Source: Microstegium vimineum (lineage: Eukaryota; Streptophyta; Magnoliopsida; Poales; Poaceae). From it: a DNA stretch of 64,000 bases. The position numbers were made by a program, and so were the translations under genes. The notes beneath the pieces were generated by a model. That model saw nothing but the letters and a program-made list of their open reading frames with translations. It ran no database searches and was not told where the DNA came from. Every line of letters begins with the position of its first letter. Position 1 is the first letter of the stretch. The stretch spans positions 29,290,025 through 29,354,024 of the forward strand of contig CM039126.1 in NCBI GenBank assembly GCA_022036555.1, read 5' to 3'. Shown piece after piece: positions 11,535-22,262 of the stretch.

Positions 11535-12489
11535 GTAGTCTGTATTCGTTCTCTACTCAGTTATGCTGCCTTGGCTTTATTATTTGTCATGGAGGGTTTT
11601 GCTTTAGCATATATTTTTCTCTTTGCACTTTACTGTCTTATGTGTGTTCTGCTCCACGGCCCGCATTAAATGAAGTAATATTTTCTTGTAGTTTTATATA
11701 AAGTTGGTTATGCTAACTCCATCAATATGTACTTCTGTCATTGCTCGTTGCCCTATATGCGTAAGTCAGTGCGTGTGTAAAATTAAATACACAAGCTACA
11801 TGAACACCAACCATACAGATAAGTCACTGACTCGCTGAAAGAAGGAAAAGTTATTCCAGTATGTAAGAAAAAATAAATGAACTTCTATTCTTTTTTTTTG
11901 GGCACCACTAGCGCCCGGACGTTCGGCGCCAGCCAGCGTTCGGACGCACCTCGGGCCCGTACGGTTCTTCCGCCGAAGCCGCTTCTTCCGCACCCGCCTC
12001 GGTCTCCCCTTCCCCCGAAGCCGCTTCTTTCGCACCCGCCTCGGCCCCTGACCCTGGCTCCGCCCCGACGAGCCTCGCACGTCTGACGTGGAGATGGCGA
12101 GCGCGAGGGACACCCGGTAACCTCGGGTCGCGTCGTGGTCGCCTCCACGCGACTAGACACCGCGCCGGGGGGTAACGGCCGGCTCGCTGGCCACCCGATC
12201 CTCTCCCACCAAGGTGCCCTTGCCTGGTGCGGTCATGTATCTGCAACCGCCCTCGCCTGGTCGCCCCCTGACAAAGCCGCCGCAGTGAAACAAAAAAACA
12301 AACCAGATGAAACAACCCGCAAACCCCTATTGCAACAAATCAAAGGGGACAAATGAAACAACAGCAAAACATATATTTCAAAATCGTTCTAATGAAACAA
12401 GATGTTCAAGCATATGAAACAACAATGGTTGTTCTACTGAAACAAAGAAACTGAAAAAGCATATTGTTGTGACAACATGGACGAAATGC

Positions 12490-12620
12490 TTTGGGGATTT
12501 GAAACAACATGGATCCTGTTGTTGAAACAACATGGATGTGTTGTTGAAACACATGGATCTATTGTTGAAACAACATTGATCCAACTTTTGAAATAACATG
12601 AATCCGGCTTTTGAAACAAA
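12490..12620. repeat. Degenerate tandem repeat, about 22-bp unit
   Basis: The word TTGAAACAACATGGAT recurs at about 12497, 12520, 12543 and 12565 with small changes, each followed by a TGTTG-like spacer. It lies in the MULE core. Confidence 0.7.
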
Positions 12621-12858
12621 ACAGGATGAGAATAAAAACAACAAGGGATCAAAACAAAACAAAAACACGCAACTAGCAGAGATGGAGCACCAAGAGGAGA
12701 GGGGAGAGGAGCGATAGGATGCAGGGTCCTCATGACCTACCACGACGGGGGCATGGATATTACGAAGGCGGAGGAGGGGGCGGCAGAGAGCACCACCGCC
12801 CCAGGGGATCCCCACGACCACCGACGCCGGGATTTTGTTGCACATCAACAGCAGCCGG

Positions 12859-12960
12859 TGGCGGATCTGGTGGATCCATTCCTGCTGTCGGCGGATCTGG
12901 TGGATCCGCGCCTGCTGTCGCCGGATCCGGCCGAGCTGCGCCTACTTACGCCGGATCCCC
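12859..12960. repeat. GC-rich 30-bp tandem repeat
   Basis: GGCGGATCTGGTGGATCC occurs at about 12860 and 12890, with decayed CCGGATCC copies after it. A second short duplication of about 27 bp ('gagtgggcggagtgtgcgag') sits near 13153-13205. Both are inside the MULE. Confidence 0.65.
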
Positions 12961-13270
12961 ATGGCAGGGGGCTTTGGGTGCCCCTAGGGTGCGCACGCGA
13001 GGGAGACTAAGGCACGAAGTCCGCGCGACGGAGGAGCGCGGGAGGAAGGCGGAGCATGAGCGGCGCGACCTAGTGGGGAGCGGCCTGGTGGGAAGCGGCG
13101 GAGGAACGCTTGAGAGGAAGCGCGTAAGCCATGTGAGTGAACAGGGTAGGTGTGAGTGGGCGGAGTGTGCGAGGCGTCGCGAGTGGGCGGAGTGTGCGAG
13201 GCGTCCGTGCGTGTGCCCGTGCTAAAGCCGGGGGAGGGGCCGAGTCGGCCGCGACCACGCGTCGGACCGC

Positions 13271-14886
13271 TGAAAGGATCAAGATGCCCAAGAGGGGGGT
13301 GAATTGGGCTCTTTTTAATTTCTAAACAAGAATTAAACCTATAAAGAACCAATTAACCCCCTAGTGCCTACCGCTTGTGTGTCCTAGCTAGAAAGCGGTA
13401 ACAAAGCAAAGGAAAGCGAAAACTTCCTACACAATTCTAGTATAAATTGAAAGACAAATGCGGAAAGTAATGCGGGAATAAAAAGCTAAGAAAAGATATG
13501 CTTGACACGGCAATGTTTTGCCGAGGTATCGAGGAGTCGACACTCCCCCCTAGTCCTCGTTGGAGCACCTCGCAAGGTATAGCTCCCCCTCAATCCCGCG
13601 CAAGGGATGAGTGCTCTCTACGGGCTGATTCTTCGCCACTCCGGCTCGGTGAATTGCCCACAACCGATCACACACGTCGATGGAGAAGGGCCGCCGACAA
13701 TCTTCCGGCGATCACCTTCCTCCGAACACCACCGGACCGTCTAGGTGATGTCGATCACCAAGAGTAACAAGCCTCGAACTTTGCTTGACTCACTCAAGCT
13801 TCACAACTAGAGGATGCACACTTGAACTCTTGGATGAACTAGAGAGAGGATGGATGGATTTGCGAATCACTCTGTCTCTCTAGGGCTTTTGCTCTCTTCC
13901 CAACCTTCTCAACGAACTCAGCAACTCAAATGAGCAAAGACACCATGGGAGAGAAGTGGGAGGGGCTATAAATAGACCCTCTGAAAACTGCCTCGGGCTG
14001 GCATTTTAAGTTGGCGACGGACGCTCCGTCGACTAGGCGACGGACGGTCCGTCGCATGCCCAACGGCTAGTTTCTGTTCATAATTGAGGCGACGGACGCT
14101 CCGACGCCTAGGCGACGGACGGTCCGACGCCTCTGTCTAACGGCTAGTTCTGACACAGTGTTCCCAGCGACGGACGCTACGTCACTGGGCGACGGACGCT
14201 CAGCCATAGCGTCCGACGCTGAAAACTGGCTAGGGTTTGAAAACACCCTCTCTGGAAGGCCGACGGACGCTCTTCGCAGCGTCCGACGCCTGGCCGACGG
14301 ACAGCGTCCGACGCACCCTGAAAAACTTAGCCAGAAAACAACCTCTCTGGAAGGCCGACGGACGCTGTGGACTCAACCACCCAGCGTCCGTCGCCTTTGT
14401 CCGACGCGTCGGACAGAGTCCGGCGCCCCTGCCAGGAGCGTCCGTCGCCCAAAAAAAGATTTTGACAACTCCGTTTTTCGTCGCGATGAAAATGGAAGTT
14501 GTTCTAAGCTATCTTACGGTCACCATAGGCTTGCTTAGAGCTAAGGAAATCAAGTGTGCACCACACCTAAACATGAAGCTTTCCTAAGTCAAGCTACTAG
14601 TCTCAACCCCTCTTAATAGTACGGTCAAAAGAAAAAAGAGAAGCCCTATCTAATTCTAAGTGCCCTTCATCTCCTTATGGCACTTAGGCTATCATTCTAG
14701 GGTCTTCATCATGTCTCCTTAACAACCGAAACGATATCCATCTTGGGAGCTAAGTGATGACCTTTAGAGCCCATTTTCCTTGATCACCATGGCTAGGCTA
14801 CACATAGCCTCTGTAAAACACACGTTAGCCATAATAATCTTAGATTGTCGTTAATCACCGAAACCAACTAGGGCCATGACTCTTCA
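13271..14886 (-). mobile_element. Copia (SIRE-like) solo LTR, 1616 bp, TSD ACCGC
   Basis: Starts TGAAAGGATCAAG and ends CTCTTCA. ACCGC at 13266-13270 is repeated at 14887-14891. The start resembles the copia LTR at 22263 (TGAAAGGTCTAGAATG), which is a minus-strand 3' LTR, so this one is also read on the minus strand. The inner part (14010-14450) has many GCGACGGAC / GTCCGTCGC words forming short palindromes. No internal domain. ORFs at 13498-13767 and 14158-14587 are LTR sequence. Confidence 0.85.
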
Positions 14887-14931
14887 ACCGCGAGTCGGAC
14901 GCTCGGTTGGGAGTATTACCGTTTTTTTTTT

Positions 14932-15657
14932 ACTTCAGAGGAACATGGCTTTATAGCTTCTTGACATGGGGATGGGATCATGTTTTTATGATGTTCCTAG
15001 TTATATATATGCAAATCACTACAGAAGAAGTACAGAGATGCTTTATAATGTCCACCTCACTTAAAAGTATGGAGGCCAATCCCAAAATCAATGGTCATGC
15101 ATAGCAGCGATGTCCAAAGCATTATCTTTTGTAAGGGAATATATATATGCTCTTTCCTTTGAAGCTTCGGGCTCTGATTGTGCTTTACATCCCAATTCAA
15201 AGATGCAGAATCCTTGGTAAGTCAACATTTTTTCTAACTGTGAGCCTCAAATACAACAGGACCCCACACGGTCCCTAAAAGGCCCCTGTCCTATCTGCGA
15301 GCACAAAGTGGCATCCTTCCTAACAGTTAATCCTTTGTTCTCTCTGGAATACGGATAAAAGCCATTTCGCTTTTTGCTCTACTAGATCCTTCTATTATTG
15401 CCAATAAACATCTTCGTACGAGCGAGTACTTCCCATTTGTCGGAACATCTCCATAATTCCTTCAAGCAGAATATCCAACCAACAGTTTTTTTTTTTTGGA
15501 GCCATTCCTGTTTTTCAGCAACAATGGGTTCGACGACTAGCTAGGCGTGCAATTCAATATTTGGTTTCAAATATTTGGTGCTCCCGATCCTGCATCTCTA
15601 TTCGATTTTCGATAACGTCAAACTCATGGTTTTTCTTTTCTCCGTCTATTCTTGCAG
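14932..15657 (+). other. Remaining intron of the RADIALIS-like gene
   Basis: AT-rich, without a supported ORF or terminal repeats. It ends in a good pyrimidine tract and acceptor at 15652-15657. Confidence 0.4.
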
Positions 15658-15673
15658 GCGTAACCTCCAGTGA
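15658..15673 (+). CDS. RADIALIS-like gene, probable exon 2 (last five codons and stop)
   Basis: A strong acceptor (pyrimidine tract from 15632, then TTGCAG at 15652-15657) continues the frame of exon 1: the split codon gives Arg, then Arg-Asn-Leu-Gln and TGA at 15671-15673. The intron would be 4123 bp and is filled largely by a MULE and a copia solo LTR. Inferred from splice consensus and frame; no transcript evidence. Confidence 0.55.
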
Positions 15674-16319
15674 TAAACGAATAATGCAAGGAGGCTACTT
15701 CCTGCATTCACTAGTACCTATTTGCACTATGATATGATAGCTGTGATGGTGGCCTTGCCCCCAGATAATAAAGCTTACTCCTAGTCATCCTTGGTCGGAG
15801 ACATAATCGAGTTTGGCATCAGAACTGTACCTTTGGTGTTATGTATCCATGTTTACATGTTTGTCTGAATGTGTACGTATAATGTGTCCCACGACGAGCA
15901 CTGTCTATATGTTGCAGCGGTAGACGTACTGCCGAAGATATAGGAATGCACGGGTGCTTGTTTGGTGTGGTGTGTCCATGTAATTTTATCTGTCCCGTCT
16001 CGCCAGCAGGGCAGCAGATTGTTATTGAATTTGAAGTCTATGGATTACTCATTACATATGACAAATCTTGCATTGGTCTCTGAATTCTGATTGATTTGAT
16101 TGATTATTGCTGTACCCGAACGATGAAGCACAGTGTCAAAACAAAAAGAGGACCCAATTTAGAGACTCGAAGACAAATGATGTCTGTACTGAAACTAGAG
16201 ACTGGCCAAGTTGAAACGTCTGTGATATGTTGGTTCAACAAAATATCTCATGGGACTCACGTGTTAATTAGAGACGTGGTTTCGTTCAATAAAATATGTT
16301 TAAGATGTGTCTGTACTTT
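15674..16319 (+). other. 3' UTR and downstream flank of the RADIALIS-like gene
   Basis: A non-coding stretch after the proposed stop. It holds an AATAAA signal at 15767 and no element I recognise. Confidence 0.4.
15767..15772 (+). terminator. Poly(A) signal AATAAA
   Basis: AATAAA lies 94 bases after the proposed TGA, a suitable place for 3' end formation of the RADIALIS-like transcript. Confidence 0.45.
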
Positions 16320-16633
16320 GGGCCTGTTTGGTACAGCTCACAGCAACGTCATGAGCTGTTGAGAGCTGTTTTTTCTGGCTAAACGCCTATTCTTAAAATA
16401 GCTTTATAGGTAAAGTTATTTTTCTTCTCTCACGAAGACATAAAATATGATGAAGCTGAAAAGAATACCTTATCTCAGTTTTCTCCCCTCATTTCTCTCT
16501 CATATCCATGCATGAAGTTTTTAATGAAGTTGTTTTCTCACACTTTTTTATAATAGCTTAGCTTCATCTAGAAAGTTGATTATGAAGCTATGTTCTAAAA
16601 AATAGTTTAATTTGAGCTCTGCCAACCATGCCC
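16320..16633. mobile_element. MITE with GGGCCTGTTTGG ends, 314 bp
   Basis: Starts GGGCCTGTTTGGTACAGCTC and ends GAGCTCTGCCAACCATGCCC, an imperfect inverted pair common among grass hAT/PIF-type MITEs. No clear target duplication was found, so the superfamily is open. ORF-free and AT-rich inside. Confidence 0.65.
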
Positions 16634-16817
16634 TTAGTATAAGATATTTGTGGCATTTCTAGGAACACCGCAGCCCGCGGATCCAAACATATCAATTGAT
16701 GGGCACTAAAGTTGGAGGGTGAAAATCCTACTTCTGTATGCAGCTGATTTCATGAGTTTCGATTGGTTGATTTTTGGTATAAACACCACATGCACGTAGT
16801 TTTAGGCTAGCAGGGCA

Positions 16818-18399
16818 CGATGCATGAAGAGCTAAATAACTTCACAAGAAACCAAGTTTGGGATCTAGTAGAAAGGCCAAAGAACTAGAATGTAATTCGT
16901 ATAAGATGGGCCTTTCGAATGAAGCAAGATCAAGATGGCATAGTTGTGAGAAACAAAGCAAGATTGGTGGCTCAAGGTTATACTCAAGTTGAAGGTCTTG
17001 ACTTTGGAGAAACATATGCACCGGTTGTAAGATTAGAGACAATTAGAATTGTATTAGCCTATGCTTGCACCCATGACATCAAGCTATATCAAATGGATGT
17101 GAAGAGTGCATTTTTAAATGGATACATCAATGAGTTAGTATTTGTTGAGAAACCTACCGGTTTTGAAGATGACAAGAAGCCCAACCTTGTGTACAAGTTG
17201 AGGAAAGCCTTGTATGGATTAAAACAAGCACCAAGAGCATGATATGAAAGATTGAGAGATTTCCTTCTCTCCAAAGGGTTCATGATGGGAAAGGTTGATA
17301 CTGCTCTCTTCACCAAGAAGCTTGGTAAAGACTTATTTGTATTGCAAATCTATGTTGATGATATCATTTTTGGTTCAACCAATCAAGAATTGTATGAAGG
17401 ATTTAGAAATATGATGGCAAATGAGTTTGAAATGTCTATGATTAGTGAACTTAGTTACTTTCTTGGACTTCAAATAAAGCAATTGTAGAATGGTACATTT
17501 GTGAGTCAAGGCAAGTACATCAAGGATATGATGAAGTTCGGTCTAGAAGAAGCCGAAGCTATTAGCACACCAATGGGAGCAAATGGACACTTGGATAGTG
17601 ATGATAGTGACAACATAGTGGATCAAAAGTTATATTGGTCTATGATTGGAAGTTTACTCTATGTGATCATTTCAAGGCTGGATGTCATGTTTAGTGTATG
17701 CATGTGTGCAAGATTTCAAGCCTCACCAAAAGAAAGTCACTTGAAGGCAAAAAAATATTGAGGTATTTGAAGCATACAGAAGATGTTGAACTATGGTATC
17801 CCAAGGGGTCAAACTTTGAGTTGATTGGTTATTCAGACTTCGACTATGTGAGATGCAAGGTTGATAGGAAGAGCACTTCGGGTACATACCAATTGCTAGG
17901 AATGTCACTTGTGTCATGGTTTTCAAAGAAGAAAAATAGTGTAGCACTCTCAACTACCGAAGCCAAATACATATCCACCGATAGTTGTTGTGCTCAATTA
18001 CATTGGATGAAAGCAACTTTGGATGACTTTGGAATCAAATTCAAGAAAGTGTCATTGCTATGTGATAATGAAAGTGCGGTCAAGCTAACCAACAACCCAG
18101 TTCAACACTCAAGAACAAAGCATATTGACAGAAGGCATCATTTCATAAGGGACCATCAACAAAAGGGTGATATTACAATTGAAAGTGTTGGCACCGATGA
18201 TCAACTCGCCGACATATTCACCAGTTGAACATTCTTGATATCTCAAACATGTGTTGATGCACCCCATTTATATCACATGCCTCTCCTTCGAACAATGCAA
18301 GGTAAAGTTGATTGACATGTTATACATCCATTGCTAAGGACTTGTTTAGTGCATCTAGACATTAAATCATTTTGTTAGGCTCATTCATAAAAAATAAAA
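16818..18399 (+). pseudogene. Copia (SIRE-like) pol remnant: reverse transcriptase and RNase H
   Basis: Frames read the SIRE RT: RNKARLVAQGYTQVEGLDF, YQMDVKSAFLNG, LRKALYGLKQAPRA and the catalytic YVDD (QIYVDDIIFG, about 17346). RNase H follows with SVALSTTEAKYIS and the end pattern HIDRRHHFIRDH. It would copy element RNA to DNA and degrade the RNA strand. It is dead: stops at about 16876, 17239 and 17486, and a frameshift near 17758. The tail resembles the sequence beyond RNase H in the copy at 25250-25390 and resumes for about 17 bases after the MULE (19341-19357), where a Ty3 LTR starts. Gag, protease and integrase are missing. Confidence 0.88.
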
Positions 18400-19331
18400 G
18401 GATTAAGTCCAGTTTTCACCCCTCAACTATCACGTCAGTCTAATTCATACCCCCAACTACAAAACCGTCTATTTCTGGCACCCTAACTATCAAACCGGTT
18501 CACTTTTGACTCCTGGGCAGGGGCAAAGCTGTTTTCAACGATGCTAAGTGGTTTTGACCATGTAGGGCCCACGTGTCAACCACTCATGACCTCCCTCCAT
18601 CTCCATAGCAGCGCCACCAGACGAGCGGGTGGTTGCGCCATGGCTCCCAGCTAGCAGCGCATCCCAACCGTGGCCACCACGGCCGCTCCAATCCCGGACC
18701 GCGAGCTTGCCCAGCCGGCGCTAGCGCAGCGAGAGGTTCGTCGTCGCAGCGGGTCCACGCGAGGACAGCAGCAGGTAGGCGACAACCGCCATAGCCTGCT
18801 CGTGTGCTGTCGTGCTTCTTGGGGCGCCGCCACGCATCTTGCTCAAACACGCGAGGCGGAGGCGGAGGCAGAGCACGGCACGGCCACGTCGGCCGCAGCG
18901 TGGAGAGGAGGCAGTGCGATGCCGCCGCGGCGGATGCGGAGAAGGCGCACCGGGTGCGGGCGTGGGCGAGCTTTGCCCCGCTACTGTGGGTGCACGCGGG
19001 GGAGCTCCGACCTACCGCTGCGGGCGCTAGCACAGGGTAGCTCCCGCCGCCGCCGCCGCCACGGATCGTCGAAGCTCCCGCCGCCGCCGCGGATCGCCCA
19101 GAAGTGGCCCTCGCCGATGGCCACGCGATCTAGGAGCCTCCCTCCAGCGTGGTCATGAGTGGTTGACACGTTTCAAAACCACTTAGCGTCGGTCCAAAAC
19201 AGCTTTGCTCCTGCCTAGGTGCTAAAAGTGAACCGGTTTGATAGTTGAAGTGTCAGGAATAAGCGGTTTTGTAGTTGGAGGTATGAATTAGACTGACGCA
19301 ATAGTTGAGGGGTGAAAATTGGACTTAATCC
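18400..19331. mobile_element. Mutator-like element with captured GC-rich core (Pack-MULE-like), TSD AAAATAAAA
   Basis: Long inverted repeats of about 180 bp start GGATTAAGTCCAGTTTTCAC and end with the matching complement at 19331. The 9-bp AAAATAAAA occurs at 18391-18399 and 19332-19340. The 18590-19150 core is strongly GC-rich, unlike its AT-rich host, as in grass Pack-MULEs that carry gene pieces. Overlapping ORFs on both strands (18584-19033 minus, 18670-19158 plus) have no domain I recognise, so the captured source is unknown. The host is the copia remnant. Confidence 0.88.
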
Positions 19332-19357
19332 AAAATAAAATGAATTTAATGCTTATA

Positions 19358-21480
19358 TGTCACACCCGAAAATTTGAATTTTTAAAATAGATTGAAATTG
19401 ATTTTAATTTTAATTTTTTATGCTCATGAAAATGTACGTAAACAAAAAAATGTTTTCTTCAAATTAAAATATACCCTAGAGATAGCAACATGTTTGTGCA
19501 TTCAGTCTGTTGCATTGAGTTTATTGTAGTGACTGGTTTTGTTCAAAAACTCAAAGAAAATAAGTTTAAAATGCTTTGGAAATGGTTTTGGAAAAAGGTT
19601 TTTAGAAAAAAAGAAGAAAGCAAAAGAAGAAACCCTCCCTCTCTCTCCATTTCGCCCTTCTAGCTCAGCTCACCTGCCCATCTCGGCCTTCTTCCCAGCT
19701 GGACGTGCACGCACACCCTTTCTATGGCACACCCTTTCTATGGTTTCGGCCTGCTTGGCCCAGTTTCCCTCCCTCTCGCTCGGCCCAGCGCTGCGTGCAT
19801 TTCCTTTCTCCTCCTTTCCTTTGGCTACTCAACTCAGCAGCCCAAGCCGCCCAGTTCGCCGGCCCACGCCGCACGAGAACTCTCCCTTCCCCTCTCTTCG
19901 GCTGACAGCTCGGGCCCACCTTCTCAGCCCCTTCTCCTTCCTTCGGCCAAAGCCGAGCAGGATTCTGCTCCTGCGGAGCCGTATCCGCCTCACCGCGTTC
20001 CCCTAGGCGTATATGCCTGGGCTCTCCCCTTCTTCGGCCCTTAAATAGCTACCGAGTTCCGCGTCGTCTCCCCCGAACGCAATTGCAAGCACCGTCTTCG
20101 CCTCGCCTCATGCCCAACTGAGCAGAATAGCTTCGGCCGCCGCTTGAATCTTGTCGTGGTTAGCCCGCAGCCGATGAGCTCGCTCACCGCCTCGCCGCCC
20201 CTGTAAACACCTTACTGGGCTTCACATTGAGCTCACGAACTTGTTGCACCCCTTCTCCATCTTGTTTTTGGTTGTTTCGCTCACCCCGCGCTCACCGTCG
20301 ATTCAGGGAACCCCGCCATCCGCCTCCTTCCATGGCTAACCGCCACCATGCCTCCCTGGCCATTCTCCTTGCCCTAGGTGAGTTCGCCGGTGTCTCCTCT
20401 CCATCCCAGCACCATCTGCTTGTCATATAGCACACCAAATCGCTAGATGGGCTCGCGCCGATGAGCTCTGCGCGGGCATCCAAGGAGGACCTCCGTGCGG
20501 TCCTCATTTTGCTCGGACAGGAGCTCCACCTTCCCTCCCCCATCTAATCTCGGTGGTTGGCCTCAGATCCATCAGACCCGAGCCCTCGATACCCCTTCGG
20601 TTAGTCCATTTGCAAAAGATACCATGAGCTTTTCCTTAAATAACCACAGTATAGATCTTTTATTAAATCTGATTTTTCTTATTTGTTTTTAATTCAAAAT
20701 AGATCCAACTAATTACAGAATTGCCATGGTATTTAAAAGCCCATAATCTGCTCGTTTTAGCTCCAAATCGATCCGATCAAGTTGTATTAGCTTCATAATC
20801 TGATGATCTTTCTAATGGTATAGTTTATATCTATGTCAAAGACTTTTGAAAATCAAGTTTATATTAATCCTTTTTAATCAATTAATCAGATATAGGAAAT
20901 CGTGTTTAATTTATAACTTATACGTTTTAGATCCATTTTATCCCGTTCTAGTTGCGTTGGTTTCGTAACGATAAGATCTATTTGTTAGTAGTAGTGTTTA
21001 ACATGTTTTCTTATTTCAAATAAAATGATAATTGATTAATCTATAAACAATAGATTTCCAATTAAAACTAATCTAGGTTTTCACATAGATGTTTTCCTGA
21101 ATAAAATATATTTAGTTTAATCTTGTTTTTCTAAGCAAATATAATGTGACTTAATTTAATTTAGATATTTCTCTGAAGTATCCAATATATGTTTTTTGTA
21201 AAGATAAAATAAATGAAGTCTAGTTCTCTTTCAAAGCTAATCTTTCGGTAGGCATTTCTTTCTCGTTATACATCTGATTAGCGTGAAGGAAATAATATCT
21301 ATCAGGATTGACCCAGACTGTAGAGCCACCACAAAGAAGGGCACCCCGAGGGGATACCAGGTGTGGCCGGCAGTCCCTATAGGGTGCCGGGCGGCCACCC
21401 ATCTTGGCCTCTCGGGATGTTCTGAATCCCCGCAATCTTCTACTTCCATCCTTGATCTTATCTCGTCGGTTTAAACAGAA
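19358..21480 (+). mobile_element. Ty3 long LTR, 5' end intact, probably truncated
   Basis: Starts TGTCACACCCGAAAATTTG. It shows the layout of the other long Ty3 LTRs: AT-rich U3, CT-rich/GC-rich stretch (19630-20600) with a TATA-like CTTAAATAG near 20040, a short ATG frame at 20332 (MANRHHASLAILLAL) running into a donor-like G|GTGAG, and a 600-bp AT-rich tract (20640-21230) ending 'aatctttcggtagg', which also occurs in the LTR at 246-2897 ('aatcttccggtagt', about 1449). A 3' terminus is not found. ORFs at 19539-20044 are LTR sequence. Confidence 0.6.
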
Positions 21481-22262
21481 ATTTTCCTTTAGTTCGTACG
21501 AATGCCTATCTAGGCAGATCTTACCCCTGCCACTGTAACCCACTATAAATATACATCCATACCTCCTTCATTTTCATCCCACCAAGCCTCCTCATCTCTC
21601 TAGTTAAACTCTTCCTAGTAGATAGCTCTCATGGCCGGCAAGGAGATGGTTGTCTTAGGTGCCAACGTGAGCAAGAAAGAATTCTCGCTAATTGTCATCT
21701 CGCCTCAGCCCAAACCTCTCGCCATCATACCTCCACGCTGACACCATGAGCAAGCCTACCATCTCCAAGAACTACCCGCTCTACCATCACCTCTAGCAAG
21801 GATGTTACTAGAAGACTCACCGCGAGGATAGCGAATCGCTCTTGCTCAGGGTACCAAGTTGCTACCCCCAAAGGAGAACGAGAAGCTCACGTCCATCCAG
21901 TTTAACAAGTTCGGGGACATTACTTGTGCAAAGTATGTGTCAACCCATCCATCTTTGGAAGGAGTTCGTGCGACCTCAAGCCAAGTCCGTTACACCAAGC
22001 CCAGACTAGAACCAAAGAGATCTAATCCCACGCTTACAAATGCACACAAGCGCCCTAGAACCACCATTGCTATGCTAGAAGAGAGAATCAACTCACTCTC
22101 CAATTCCATCAACACTCTTCAGTCAAAGAGTAGGCTTAGAATTTCAATCATGAGAACTTTGAGAAAGCTTATAGAAATCAATGTAAAAGAAGAGCAATGA
22201 TCAGCTTAGAGGCACAGTCCTACAAAACAACAACACTTAGTTATCCTTGTAATAGGGCACGC
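21481..22262 (+). other. Unassigned stretch with TATA and a 113-codon ORF
   Basis: TATAAATA at 21544-21551 is followed after about 85 bases by ATGGCCGGCAAGG (21631), which reads only about 36 codons before a stop. A second frame (21859-22200) encodes a Lys/Arg-rich protein with a likely coiled coil (AMLEERINSLSNSINTLQS). I do not recognise it. It may be a decayed retroelement gag or a host gene relic. It ends abruptly at the copia LTR at 22263. Confidence 0.3.

Larger units (their letters stand above)
11900..14921. mobile_element. Probable Mutator-like element (MULE) in the RADIALIS-like intron
   Basis: The left end GGGCACCACTAGCGCCCGG and the reverse complement of the right end (CGGTAATACTCCCAACCG) share spaced identity, roughly 60% over 28 bases. 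Both sides have nine or more T residues (11891-11899 and 14922-14931), which fits a 9-bp MULE duplication but is weak because it is a homopolymer. Inside are GC-rich subterminal tracts, a run of TGAAACAACA-like words typical of a group of grass MULEs, and GC-rich repeats. No transposase. Without the nested solo LTR it would be about 1.4 kb. Overlapping ORFs here (11796-13352) are low-complexity GC-rich reading frames. Confidence 0.5.

Noticed and set aside
12490..12620. CRISPR-like spaced repeat
   Set aside because: Units are contiguous and degenerate, in plant DNA inside a MULE.
16320..16633. Target duplication for the MITE
   Set aside because: Flanks (ACTTT and TTAGT) give no convincing 3- or 8-bp match.
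18584..19033. 149-codon ORF in the MULE as a functional gene
   Set aside because: No domain, competing ORFs on both strands and no upstream promoter apart from the terminal repeat.
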